Part shown: piece after piece, positions 57,336-64,000 of the stretch
Layout: the number at the start of each line of letters is the position of its first letter
Position numbering within the stretch: the first letter of the stretch is position 1
Assembly: GCF_026427715.1 (NCBI RefSeq)
Contig: NZ_CP107558.1
Location: 2,579,001-2,643,000, forward strand
Length of the DNA stretch: 64,000 nucleotides
DNA from: Methylocystis sp. MJC1
Lineage (GTDB): Bacteria; Pseudomonadota; Alphaproteobacteria; Rhizobiales; Beijerinckiaceae
Direction of reading: 5' to 3'
Notes under the pieces: generated by a model
The model's database searches: none
Told to the model about the DNA's origin: nothing
Seen by the model: only the letters and a program-made list of their open reading frames with translations
Translations under genes and position numbers: made by a program

Positions 57336-57501
57336 GCGACGGTCCTTCGCAAGAAGGCGAAAAGGGAACGCGGTGCGGGAGTCCCCAAAACCGCGGCTGC
57401 CCCCGCAACTGTAACCGGGAAGGCCGCGCCTTCGGCCACTGAGCCAAAAGCTTGGGAAGGCGGCGCGGATGGAACCCGGAAGCCAGGAGACCTGCCGTCG
57501 C
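57336..57501 (+). promoter_or_regulatory. Adenosylcobalamin riboswitch
   Basis: The closing stem is GCGACGG (57337-57343) with CCGTCGC (57494-57500). Core signatures are present in order: GCGGGAGTCCCC, CCGCAACTGTAACCGG, GCCACTG and the B12 box GCCAGGAGACCTGCC (57482-57496). It lies 45 bases before cbtB and is expected to repress cbtB-cbtA-cobW-cobN-cobG when coenzyme B12 is bound. Confidence 0.95.
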
Positions 57502-57516
57502 TTGTCTGAATAATGC

Positions 57517-57539
57517 GCCGCCGGTGGGGCGGCAGGGAG
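57517..57539 (+). promoter_or_regulatory. Hairpin abutting the cbtB ribosome-binding site
   Basis: Stem GCCGCC / GGCGGC with a five-base loop ends one base before the Shine-Dalgarno GGGAG (57535-57539). It lies between the riboswitch aptamer and cbtB and may be the expression platform that limits translation. Confidence 0.55.
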
Positions 57540-57545
57540 ACCCTG

Positions 57546-57728
57546 ATGACGACCAACACCGCCGCCATTCGTTCGATTTCCGTCTCCCGCGCGGAGACGC
57601 TGAAGGCTGCTTTCGTCGCTTTCATCATCGGCCTCGGCCTCGTCTATGGCGCGGGCTTCGCCAACTCCGAGACCGTGCACGACGCGGCGCATGATTCGCG
57701 CCACGCGCTCTCCTTCCCCTGCCACTGA
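57546..57728 (+). CDS. cbtB: Cobalt transporter subunit CbtB
   Basis: 60 residues: one transmembrane helix (AAFVAFIIGLGLVYGAGFAN) and a His-rich C-terminus (VHDAAHDSRHALSFPCH) with the metal-binding pattern of CbtB. It has GGGAG before the ATG, lies directly behind the B12 riboswitch and precedes cbtA by 18 bases. CbtAB is a predicted cobalt importer linked to cobalamin synthesis. Confidence 0.93.
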   Translation: MTTNTAAIRSISVSRAETLKAAFVAFIIGLGLVYGAGFANSETVHDAAHDSRHALSFPCH

Positions 57729-57746
57729 CCGCCCTTCACGCGACCC

Positions 57747-58415
57747 GTGATCGCGCGCCTGTTGGCGGCCGGCCTCGTCGCTGGCCTTGTTGCGGGCCTT
57801 GCGGTCGCGGGTCTGCAACACGTCACGACTACCCCGCTCATCCTCGCCGCCGAGGTTTATGAGGCAGCTCAGCACGCCCATGACGCGGCCGAAGCCGCGG
57901 GCCCGGCCTTCGAGGGCCTACGCCGCACGGTGGCGACAAGTCTCGCGACCATCGCCGTCTCCGCCGGCTATGCGCTGATCCTACTCGCCGGCATGCTGTT
58001 TTCGGGAGAGTCCATCGGCCCACGCCGCGCCGCGCTCTGGGGCGCCTGCGCCTTCGCCGCCACCGGATTGGCGACGAGCCTCGGCCTCGCGCCGCAATTG
58101 CCGGGCGCCGCCGAAACCGCCCTCGCAGGCCGCCAGATCTGGTGGCTCGCCACCGCCGCCTCGACGGGTGCCGGGCTTTTCGCTCTGCTGCGCCTCGACG
58201 CGCCCGCCGCCAAGGTCTTCGGCGCCGCGCTGATCGTCGCGCCGCATTTCTTCTGGCCGACGGCCGCCACGCCTGAAAGCACCGTCCCCGCGGAGCTTGC
58301 CGCGCGCTTCGCGGCGGCGTCGCTTACCGTGCAGGCGGCGAGCTGGGTGCTCGCCGGCGCGCTGGGGGGGCTAGCCTGGCGTCTCATCTCGCGCGACGAA
58401 ACGGAGGCCGCATGA
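57747..58415 (+). CDS. cbtA: Cobalt transporter subunit CbtA
   Basis: 222 residues starting with GTG. About five to six Ala/Leu-rich helices; family marks are LLAAGLVAGLVAGLAVAGLQ at the N-terminus, the CbtA loop SGESIGPRRAALWGACAFAA, and LGLAPQLPGA. It overlaps cobW by four bases (ATGA). It is the membrane partner of CbtB in cobalt uptake. Confidence 0.92.
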   Translation: MIARLLAAGLVAGLVAGLAVAGLQHVTTTPLILAAEVYEAAQHAHDAAEAAGPAFEGLRRTVATSLATIAVSAGYALILLAGMLFSGESIGPRRAALWGACAFAATGLATSLGLAPQLPGAAETALAGRQIWWLATAASTGAGLFALLRLDAPAAKVFGAALIVAPHFFWPTAATPESTVPAELAARFAAASLTVQAASWVLAGALGGLAWRLISRDETEAA

Positions 58416-59446
58416 GCGCCGCCAAAATCCCCGCGACCATCGTCACCGGCTTTCTGGGCGCCGGCAAAACGACGCTCATCCGCCATGTGCTGGAGAACGC
58501 CCGCGACCGCCGGCTGGCGCTTGTCATCAACGAATTCGGCGACGTCGGCGTCGACGGCGACATTTTGCGCGCCTGCGGCGTCGAGAACTGCCCGGAGGAG
58601 AATATCGTCGAACTCGCGAACGGGTGCCTGTGCTGCACCGTCGCCGACGATTTCGTGCCGGCGATCGAAGCGCTGCTCGCGCATGAAAAGCGGCCTGATC
58701 ATATCATCATCGAGACCTCCGGCCTCGCGCTGCCGAAGCCTTTGGTGAAAGCTTTCGACTGGCCCGCGATCCGCTCGAAGCTCACGGTCGACGGCGTGAT
58801 CGCCGTCATCGACGGCAAGGCGGTTGCGGAAGGCCGTTTCGCCGACGATCTCGACGCCATCGCGCAAGAGCGCGCCGAGACCAAGACGATCGACCACGAC
58901 AATCCGCTCGAAGAAGTCTTCGAGGATCAGCTCGCCTGCGCCGACCTCGTCATTCTGAACAAGACCGACCTGCTCGACGACGCTGAAGAGGCGGCTGTCG
59001 TCGCGCAACTCACGCAAGGCGCGCGCGAAAGCGTGAAAGTCGTGCGGGCGCGCGAAGGCCGCGTCGATCCGCTCGTGCTGCTCGGCCTCGCCGCGGCGGC
59101 GGAGGACGATCTCGCGAACCGCCCCTCGCATCACGACGCCGAGACCGAACACGATCACGACGATTTCGACAGTTTTGTCGTCAGCATTCCCGCGATCTCC
59201 GATCCCGCCACTCTTGTTACGAAACTCGTTGAAGCCGCCCGCATGCATGACGTGCTGCGCGTGAAGGGCTTCGTCGAGGTCGCGGGCAAGCCGATGCGTC
59301 TTCTCGTGCAAGGCGTCGGCGCCCGCGTTCAGCATCATTTCGACCGCCCTTGGAAAGCCGGCGAAGAACGCGCGAGCCGTCTCGTCGTCATCGGCGAAAA
59401 GGGACTCGATCGCGAGTCGATCGCCGCGATGCTCGCGCAGCCGTGA
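58412..59446 (+). CDS. cobW: CobW, GTP-dependent cobalt metallochaperone
   Basis: 344 residues. Walker A GFLGAGKTTLI; ALVINEFGDVGVDG; the metal-binding CxCC in NGCLCCTV; the G4 motif ILNKTDLLDDAEE; a His/Asp-rich stretch (HHDAETEHDHDD, about residue 245); and the C-terminal CobW domain (VLRVKGFVEVAGKPMRLLVQ). It supplies Co(II) for cobaltochelatase. It lies six bases upstream of cobN. Confidence 0.95.
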   Translation: MSAAKIPATIVTGFLGAGKTTLIRHVLENARDRRLALVINEFGDVGVDGDILRACGVENCPEENIVELANGCLCCTVADDFVPAIEALLAHEKRPDHIIIETSGLALPKPLVKAFDWPAIRSKLTVDGVIAVIDGKAVAEGRFADDLDAIAQERAETKTIDHDNPLEEVFEDQLACADLVILNKTDLLDDAEEAAVVAQLTQGARESVKVVRAREGRVDPLVLLGLAAAAEDDLANRPSHHDAETEHDHDDFDSFVVSIPAISDPATLVTKLVEAARMHDVLRVKGFVEVAGKPMRLLVQGVGARVQHHFDRPWKAGEERASRLVVIGEKGLDRESIAAMLAQP

Positions 59447-59452
59447 GGCGCC

Positions 59453-62400
59453 ATGCATCTCCTGCCGCGCGATCTCCATAGTCTCGACGACGCCGGGGCG
59501 GCGACGGATCTCGGCCAGACTCCGGCCGACATAGTCTTCCTGTCTTTTTCCGACTCGGAGCTGCGCCTGCTGGCGCGGCTGCACGCGCGCGACGAGCACC
59601 TTGCAAGCCTGCGCTGTGCGTCGCTCGCACAATTGAAACACCCCTACTCCGTCGACCTCTATCTCGACACGGTCGCGCGCCACGCCAAGCTCATCGTCGT
59701 GCGGCTTCTGGGCGGCAAGGATTATTGGGCTTACGGCGTCGAGCAGCTCGAGGCTCTGGCCCGCACGCACAATATTGCGCTCGCGATCGTGCCGGGCGAC
59801 ACGGTCGAGGATTTGCGGCTCTCGCAAGCATCGACGCTCGACGCTGAGGCACTGAACCGAATCTGGCGTTACTTCCAGAACGGCGGCCCCGACAATTTCC
59901 GCTCGTTTCTGGCCTATGCGTCGACACTCGCCGGACGCCCCGCCGATTGGCGCGACAGCATGTCGGTCGCCAATGCCGGCCGTTTCGCCCAAGCCTGTCG
60001 CGCTGCCGAAGTCAGCGCCCCGCGCGCGACGATCGTCTTCTATCGCTCGCTCTATCTCGCCGACGACGTTGCGCCCATTGTCGCGCTCGCCGACGCGCTC
60101 AATGAACACGGCTTCGCGGTCGACGCCATCTATGTCGCGAGTCTGAAGGAGCATGAAAGCGAAGCCTTCGTGGCGCAAGCGCTCGACTCATTCGCGCCCG
60201 ACGTCATTCTCAACGCAACCGCCTTCTCCGCGCGCCGCGACGCCGGCTGCGTGCTCGACGGCGCCGACGCGCCCGTCCTGCAAGTCGCGCTTGCCACCTG
60301 CACGCGCGACGCATGGGAAGCCTCCGCGCGCGGCGCCAACGCCGCCGACCTCGCGATGAATGTCGTGCTGCCGGAAGTCGACGGCCGCATCTTCACACGG
60401 GCCATCTCCTTCAAGGAAACCGCGCCGCGCGGCGCCGCAGAGTTGGACGAGCCCCGCCATGCGCCGGAGCCGTCGCGCATCGCTTTCGTCGCAGAACTCG
60501 CAGCGAATTGGGCGCGCCTGCGCCGCAAATCGAACGCCGAAAAAAGCTTAGCGCTCATTCTCTCCGATTACCCGGCAAGGCGCGGGCGCAGCGGCTATGC
60601 AATTGGCCTGGACGCCGAAGCGAGCGTCGTGGAGATTATTGCAACACTGCATGACGCCGGCTACGCGCTAAACGATCCTTCGTCATTGCGAGCCGAAGGC
60701 GAAGCAATCCAGAGCAACGCCACGAACGCCGCGGAAATCCCCTCTCCCGCCTGCGGGAGAGGGTGGCCCCTGCGTAAGCAGGGGTCGGGTGAGGGCCGCC
60801 CTCATCCGACCTTTGCTGACGCAAAGGCCACCTTCTCCCGCGAGCGGGAGAAGGAGGGATCGCGGTCGATCATTCGCGCGCTCGAAGAAGGCGCACCGAC
60901 GATCACTGTTTCGCTCTCCGACTATTCGCGTTTGCTCGAAACGCTTCCTGCAAGCTTCATTGCGACTCTCAACGACGCGTGGGGCGCGCCACAAGACGAC
61001 CCCGCCGTTACAGGCAACGCCTTCCGCTTCTCCTGCCTCATCAGCGGCAATCTCGTCATCGCCCTGCAGCCCGATCGCGGCGCGCGCGCCGAGCGCTACG
61101 AAACCTATCACGACATGCAGCGGCCGCCGCGCCACGCCTATGTCGCCTTCTATCTCTGGCTGCGCCACATTCGAAAAATCGATGCGCTGATGCATCTCGG
61201 CGCCCATGGCACGCTCGAATGGCTGCCGGGCAAATCGGTGATGCTCTCGCAGGAGTGCACGCCCGAAGCCGTGCTGGGCCCTACCCCACTCATCTATCCT
61301 TTCATCGTCAACGATCCCGGCGAAGCCGCGCAGGCCAAGCGCCGCACGAGCGCCGTGACCATCGGCCATCTCACGCCGCCGCTCGTCGAGGCCGAGCTCT
61401 TCGACGCCGCTGCGACGATCGAGACGCTGCTCGACGAATATGCGGCCGCAGCGTCGCTCGATCCACGTCGCGCGCGCCTCATCGCCGGCGCCATACTCGA
61501 TGAAGCCGAACGCAGCGGGCTCGCGCAGGAATGCGGCGTGACGCGCGAGACCGACATCACCGAAACGCTGGCGCGACTCGACGCCTGGATGTGCGATTTG
61601 AAGGAAATGCGCATCGGCGACGGGCTGCATGTCTTCGGCCGCGCCGACGAAGACGCAACGCGCAACGCTTGTGGGCTAAGCGAACGCAAAGCGCTCCTCG
61701 ACGCGCTTTCGGGCCGCTTCGTCGAGCCCGGCCCCGCCGGCGCGCCGTCGCGCGGCCGCGCCGACGTCATCCCCACAGGCCGCAACCTTTTCTGCATCGA
61801 TCCGCGCCACGCGCCGACGCAAACGGCTTTCGACATCGGCCGGCGCGCAGCGCATGAAGTGATGACGCGCCATGCGCAAACGCATGGCGACTTCCCGCGC
61901 CGCATCATGCTCGATCTCTGGGGCAGTGCGACGATCCGCACCGGCGGCGAGGATTTCGCCCAGGCGCTCGCGCTTCTCGGCGTCCGACCGACATGGGATC
62001 AGCAAAGCGCGCGCGTCATCGGCTTCGAGATCTTGCCGCAAGCGAAGCTCGATTTTTCGCGCGTCGACGTCACGCTGCATGTCTCGGGCCTGTTTCGCGA
62101 CATGTTCCCCGGCCTCATCGCCCTCTTCGACGACGCCGTGCGCGCCGTGGCGGTGCTCGACGAAGACGCCGGTTTCAATCCGCTCACAGAAGCGCGAGAC
62201 CTCACGCGCATCTTCGGCGCAGCGCATGGCAACTACGGGCTCGGCGTCAGCGAGAAGATTTTGCGCGGCGATTGGACGTCGCAGGACGATCTCGCCCGCG
62301 CTTATCTTGCAGCGGGCGGCCATGCGCTCGACCGCACAGGCGACAGCGCGCCGGCATATGACGCGTTCAGCGCGCAAGTCGCCGGCGCCGACGCCCATGT

Positions 62401-62911
62401 TCATGCGCAGGACATGGCGGAGGTGGACGTGCTGACGGGCCCCGCCTTCGCCGATTTCGAAGGCGGCTTCGCGGCGGCCAATAAAATGCTCGGAGGCGAC
62501 GCCGCTCTCGTGCATCTCGACGCAACGCGGCCGGAGCGCCTGACCGCGCGGCCGTTGCAAGACGAGATCGCCCGCGTGCTACGTATGCGCCTCGCCAATC
62601 CGCGCTGGCTCGAAGGCCAGATGCGCCATGGCCATCGTGGCGGCGCCGAGATCGCGGAAGGCGTCGATAATCTCTACGCCTTCGCGGCGACGAGCGGGCT
62701 CGTCAGCGACGCGCAATTCGACCTGGCCTTTTCAGCGACGCTCGGCGACGACAAAGTGCGCGACTTTCTCGCGCGCGAGAATCCGCGCGCCCTGGAGGCG
62801 ATCGCGCATGTCTTCAACGACGCGCTCTCGCGCCAACTGTGGCGCACCGGCCGGAACAGCGTGCGCGACATCCTAACGAATGTCGGAGGGGCCCATGCAG
62901 CCGACGCCTGA
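59453..62911 (+). CDS. cobN: Cobaltochelatase subunit CobN, carrying an in-frame repeat insertion
   Basis: 1152 residues. Family blocks: FLSFSDSELRLLARLHARD at the start, GGKDYWAYGVEQLEALARTHN, MHLGAHGTLEWLPGKSVMLS (about 580-600), PLIYPFIVNDPGEAAQAKRRT, and in the C-terminal third RIMLDLWGSATIRTGGEDFAQAL and DVTLHVSGLFRDMFP. With CobS and CobT-chelatase (not in this window) it inserts cobalt into hydrogenobyrinate a,c-diamide. Residues about 410-469 are encoded by dispersed repeats (see 60681-60858) and are not conserved CobN sequence. It overlaps cobG by 17 bases. Confidence 0.95.
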   Translation: MHLLPRDLHSLDDAGAATDLGQTPADIVFLSFSDSELRLLARLHARDEHLASLRCASLAQLKHPYSVDLYLDTVARHAKLIVVRLLGGKDYWAYGVEQLEALARTHNIALAIVPGDTVEDLRLSQASTLDAEALNRIWRYFQNGGPDNFRSFLAYASTLAGRPADWRDSMSVANAGRFAQACRAAEVSAPRATIVFYRSLYLADDVAPIVALADALNEHGFAVDAIYVASLKEHESEAFVAQALDSFAPDVILNATAFSARRDAGCVLDGADAPVLQVALATCTRDAWEASARGANAADLAMNVVLPEVDGRIFTRAISFKETAPRGAAELDEPRHAPEPSRIAFVAELAANWARLRRKSNAEKSLALILSDYPARRGRSGYAIGLDAEASVVEIIATLHDAGYALNDPSSLRAEGEAIQSNATNAAEIPSPACGRGWPLRKQGSGEGRPHPTFADAKATFSREREKEGSRSIIRALEEGAPTITVSLSDYSRLLETLPASFIATLNDAWGAPQDDPAVTGNAFRFSCLISGNLVIALQPDRGARAERYETYHDMQRPPRHAYVAFYLWLRHIRKIDALMHLGAHGTLEWLPGKSVMLSQECTPEAVLGPTPLIYPFIVNDPGEAAQAKRRTSAVTIGHLTPPLVEAELFDAAATIETLLDEYAAAASLDPRRARLIAGAILDEAERSGLAQECGVTRETDITETLARLDAWMCDLKEMRIGDGLHVFGRADEDATRNACGLSERKALLDALSGRFVEPGPAGAPSRGRADVIPTGRNLFCIDPRHAPTQTAFDIGRRAAHEVMTRHAQTHGDFPRRIMLDLWGSATIRTGGEDFAQALALLGVRPTWDQQSARVIGFEILPQAKLDFSRVDVTLHVSGLFRDMFPGLIALFDDAVRAVAVLDEDAGFNPLTEARDLTRIFGAAHGNYGLGVSEKILRGDWTSQDDLARAYLAAGGHALDRTGDSAPAYDAFSAQVAGADAHVHAQDMAEVDVLTGPAFADFEGGFAAANKMLGGDAALVHLDATRPERLTARPLQDEIARVLRMRLANPRWLEGQMRHGHRGGAEIAEGVDNLYAFAATSGLVSDAQFDLAFSATLGDDKVRDFLARENPRALEAIAHVFNDALSRQLWRTGRNSVRDILTNVGGAHAADA
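60681..60858 (+). repeat. Composite palindromic repeats inside the cobN coding region
   Basis: Two dispersed repeat types are joined. First is CGTCATTGCGAGC..GAAGCAATCCAG (60681-60712), as in the palindrome at 31873. Second is a unit with CCTCTCCCGC/GCGGGAGAGG and TTCTCCCGC/GCGGGAGAA palindromes (60740-60858), whose latter half also occurs at 51699-51755. The reading frame stays open, giving a polar, Arg/Glu/Gly-rich peptide (for example EIPSPACGRGWPLRKQG) of about 60 residues. Confidence 0.85.
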
Positions 62912-64000
62912 AATCAAGGGCTGGTGCCCAGGGGCTTACGCCCCCATGGCGAGCAATGATGGCCTGCTCATCCGCGCGAAGATCGTCGGCGCGCGGATAG
63001 ATGCTACACAGCTCGCAGCCATTGCAGTGATTTCCGCCGATTGCGGCAATGGCCTTGTGGATCTCTCGCAGCGCGCGCAACTGCAAATCAGAGGCGTCAG
63101 CGCGGCGACCTTGCCCGAGGCGCTGCGCAGACTCGACGCCGCTCGCCTACTTCCGCGCGACGCCGCGGCCGAGCGCGTCACCAATATTATCGCTGCGCCG
63201 CTCTCTGACGACGCCAATGCAATGGCGCACGAACTCGCCGACGCCATCCAGCCAGATGAGGCGCTGCGCGCCCTCCCCGCCAAATTTCTTTTCGCGATAG
63301 ACGGCGGGACGCTGCCGTTGTCGAACGTCGAAGCGGATATTCGTCTCTCCGCGGCGCAACTGAACAGCGTTGCGATAAGCGTAGCGGGAGCCGACGACCT
63401 CGCAGTTATCGTAGGTCAAACAGAAGCCGTCGTCACTGCGCTCAAGCTCGCGCGCGCCTTTGTGGCGCTCCGCAACGGCGCCTTCGAGCTCCGCCGTATG
63501 GGGCGGCTCGTCAAAGCGCTTGGGGCTGCTCGCCTGTTCAGCGAAGCGGGGCTTGTCGCTGCGCTTTTGCCGCGCCGTGACGCTGCGCCACGTCCCTTCC
63601 TCGGCGCGCAAGAAGCGGGCGGCGCCTGTTTCGCCGGCGTCGCCGCGCCGTCGGGCCGTTGGCGCGCAAGCGAGCTTGAAGAGCTTGCGGCGCTCGCCGC
63701 GTCGCAAGCGGATGGCGAATTGCGCCTCACGCCCTGGCGCGCCATTCTCATTCTCGCCGTTTCGGGCGATGCGGCGCGAAGCATCGTCGCCGCCGCCCGC
63801 GCGCTCGATCTTATCGTCTCCCATGAAGACCCGCGCCTCGCCGTCGTCGCCTGCCCCGGCGCGCCGGAATGCCCGCAGGCGCGCGGCGATACGCGCGGCG
63901 CTCTTGCGCGGCTCGCGCCGCTGGCGCAAAAGCTAGCAGGCAAGGACGGCGTCGGCCTTCATATCTCCGGCTGCGCCAAAGGCTGCGCGCGGCCGGGCGG
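62895..64000 (+). CDS. cobG: Precorrin-3B synthase CobG (3' end beyond window)
   Basis: About 368 codons before the right edge. It starts MQPTPEIKGWCPGAY, the family N-terminus, then VDLSQRAQLQIRGVS, a siroheme/ferredoxin-reductase-like half domain. The Fe-S cluster ligands are complete: CPGAPEC (CX5C) and GCAKGC (CX3C). The enzyme uses O2 to hydroxylate precorrin-3A at C20 in the aerobic cobalamin pathway. It is translationally coupled to cobN by a 17-base overlap. Confidence 0.93.
   Translation, partial: MQPTPEIKGWCPGAYAPMASNDGLLIRAKIVGARIDATQLAAIAVISADCGNGLVDLSQRAQLQIRGVSAATLPEALRRLDAARLLPRDAAAERVTNIIAAPLSDDANAMAHELADAIQPDEALRALPAKFLFAIDGGTLPLSNVEADIRLSAAQLNSVAISVAGADDLAVIVGQTEAVVTALKLARAFVALRNGAFELRRMGRLVKALGAARLFSEAGLVAALLPRRDAAPRPFLGAQEAGGACFAGVAAPSGRWRASELEELAALAASQADGELRLTPWRAILILAVSGDAARSIVAAARALDLIVSHEDPRLAVVACPGAPECPQARGDTRGALARLAPLAQKLAGKDGVGLHISGCAKGCARPG

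Noticed and set aside
57968..60178. 736-codon open frame on the minus strand
   Set aside because: It is antisense to cbtA, cobW and cobN, all firmly identified.
1..64000. CRISPR array, tRNA or rRNA genes
   Set aside because: No regularly spaced direct repeats were found. GGTTCGAA-like matches (for example near 1110 and 16101) lie inside coding genes and lack cloverleaf arms.

Overview
The window is a GC-rich chromosome segment from an alphaproteobacterium, most likely of the order Hyphomicrobiales (Rhizobiales). This rests on gene order and family types: a rpsB-tsf / pyrH-frr-uppS-cdsA-dxr-rseP / bamA-lpxD-fabZ-lpxA-lpxB superoperon, a 6S RNA next to the 5-formyltetrahydrofolate cyclo-ligase gene, a Rhodobacter-type PmtA, an IhfA, and the aerobic cobalamin pathway (cobW-cobN-cobG, cobO, cobT, cbtBA). 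The sequence does not fix the genus. No rRNA, tRNA, CRISPR array, transposase or prophage gene was seen.

Layout. 1-5.1 kb (minus): sbcC (cut by the left edge), sbcD and a polyprenyl-phosphate sugar transferase. 5.3-15.1 kb: an HNH nuclease, several uncharacterised membrane or secreted proteins, a patatin-like lipase with a small downstream partner gene, a RecD-like helicase, hemN and a protease-inhibitor-like protein. 15.3-23.3 kb is the most unusual region. An orphan LuxR-type response regulator is followed by one very large STAND NTPase with an N-terminal Mrr-like nuclease, which resembles the AVAST (Avs2) anti-phage proteins. It abuts, and appears to have truncated, the last gene (TPR protein) of a converging four-gene operon that encodes a Ras-like small GTPase, a membrane OmpA-domain protein with a possible longin/roadblock-like domain, and a small coiled-coil protein.

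23.5-38.4 kb: ihfA, an acyl-CoA synthetase, an acyltransferase, prs, mnmA-pmtA, 6S RNA and 5-FTHF cyclo-ligase, a LysM membrane protein, cobT, an AmpG-like permease gene broken by two lesions, a DNA photolyase and an amino acid permease. 38.4-53.9 kb (minus): the lipid A / outer membrane / isoprenoid / translation superoperon. It has an SDR gene between tsf and pyrH and lacks lpxI between lpxA and lpxB.

54.2-64 kb: a 64-residue membrane protein with its own terminator, a DMT exporter, a fatty acid hydroxylase, divergent cobO, then an adenosylcobalamin riboswitch heading cbtB-cbtA-cobW-cobN-cobG. The last gene is cut by the right edge.

Three families of dispersed palindromic repeats occur. 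Two family members lie inside the cobN coding region, in frame, and are apparently translated. A ~130-bp element occurs twice in inverted orientation, 19 kb apart.
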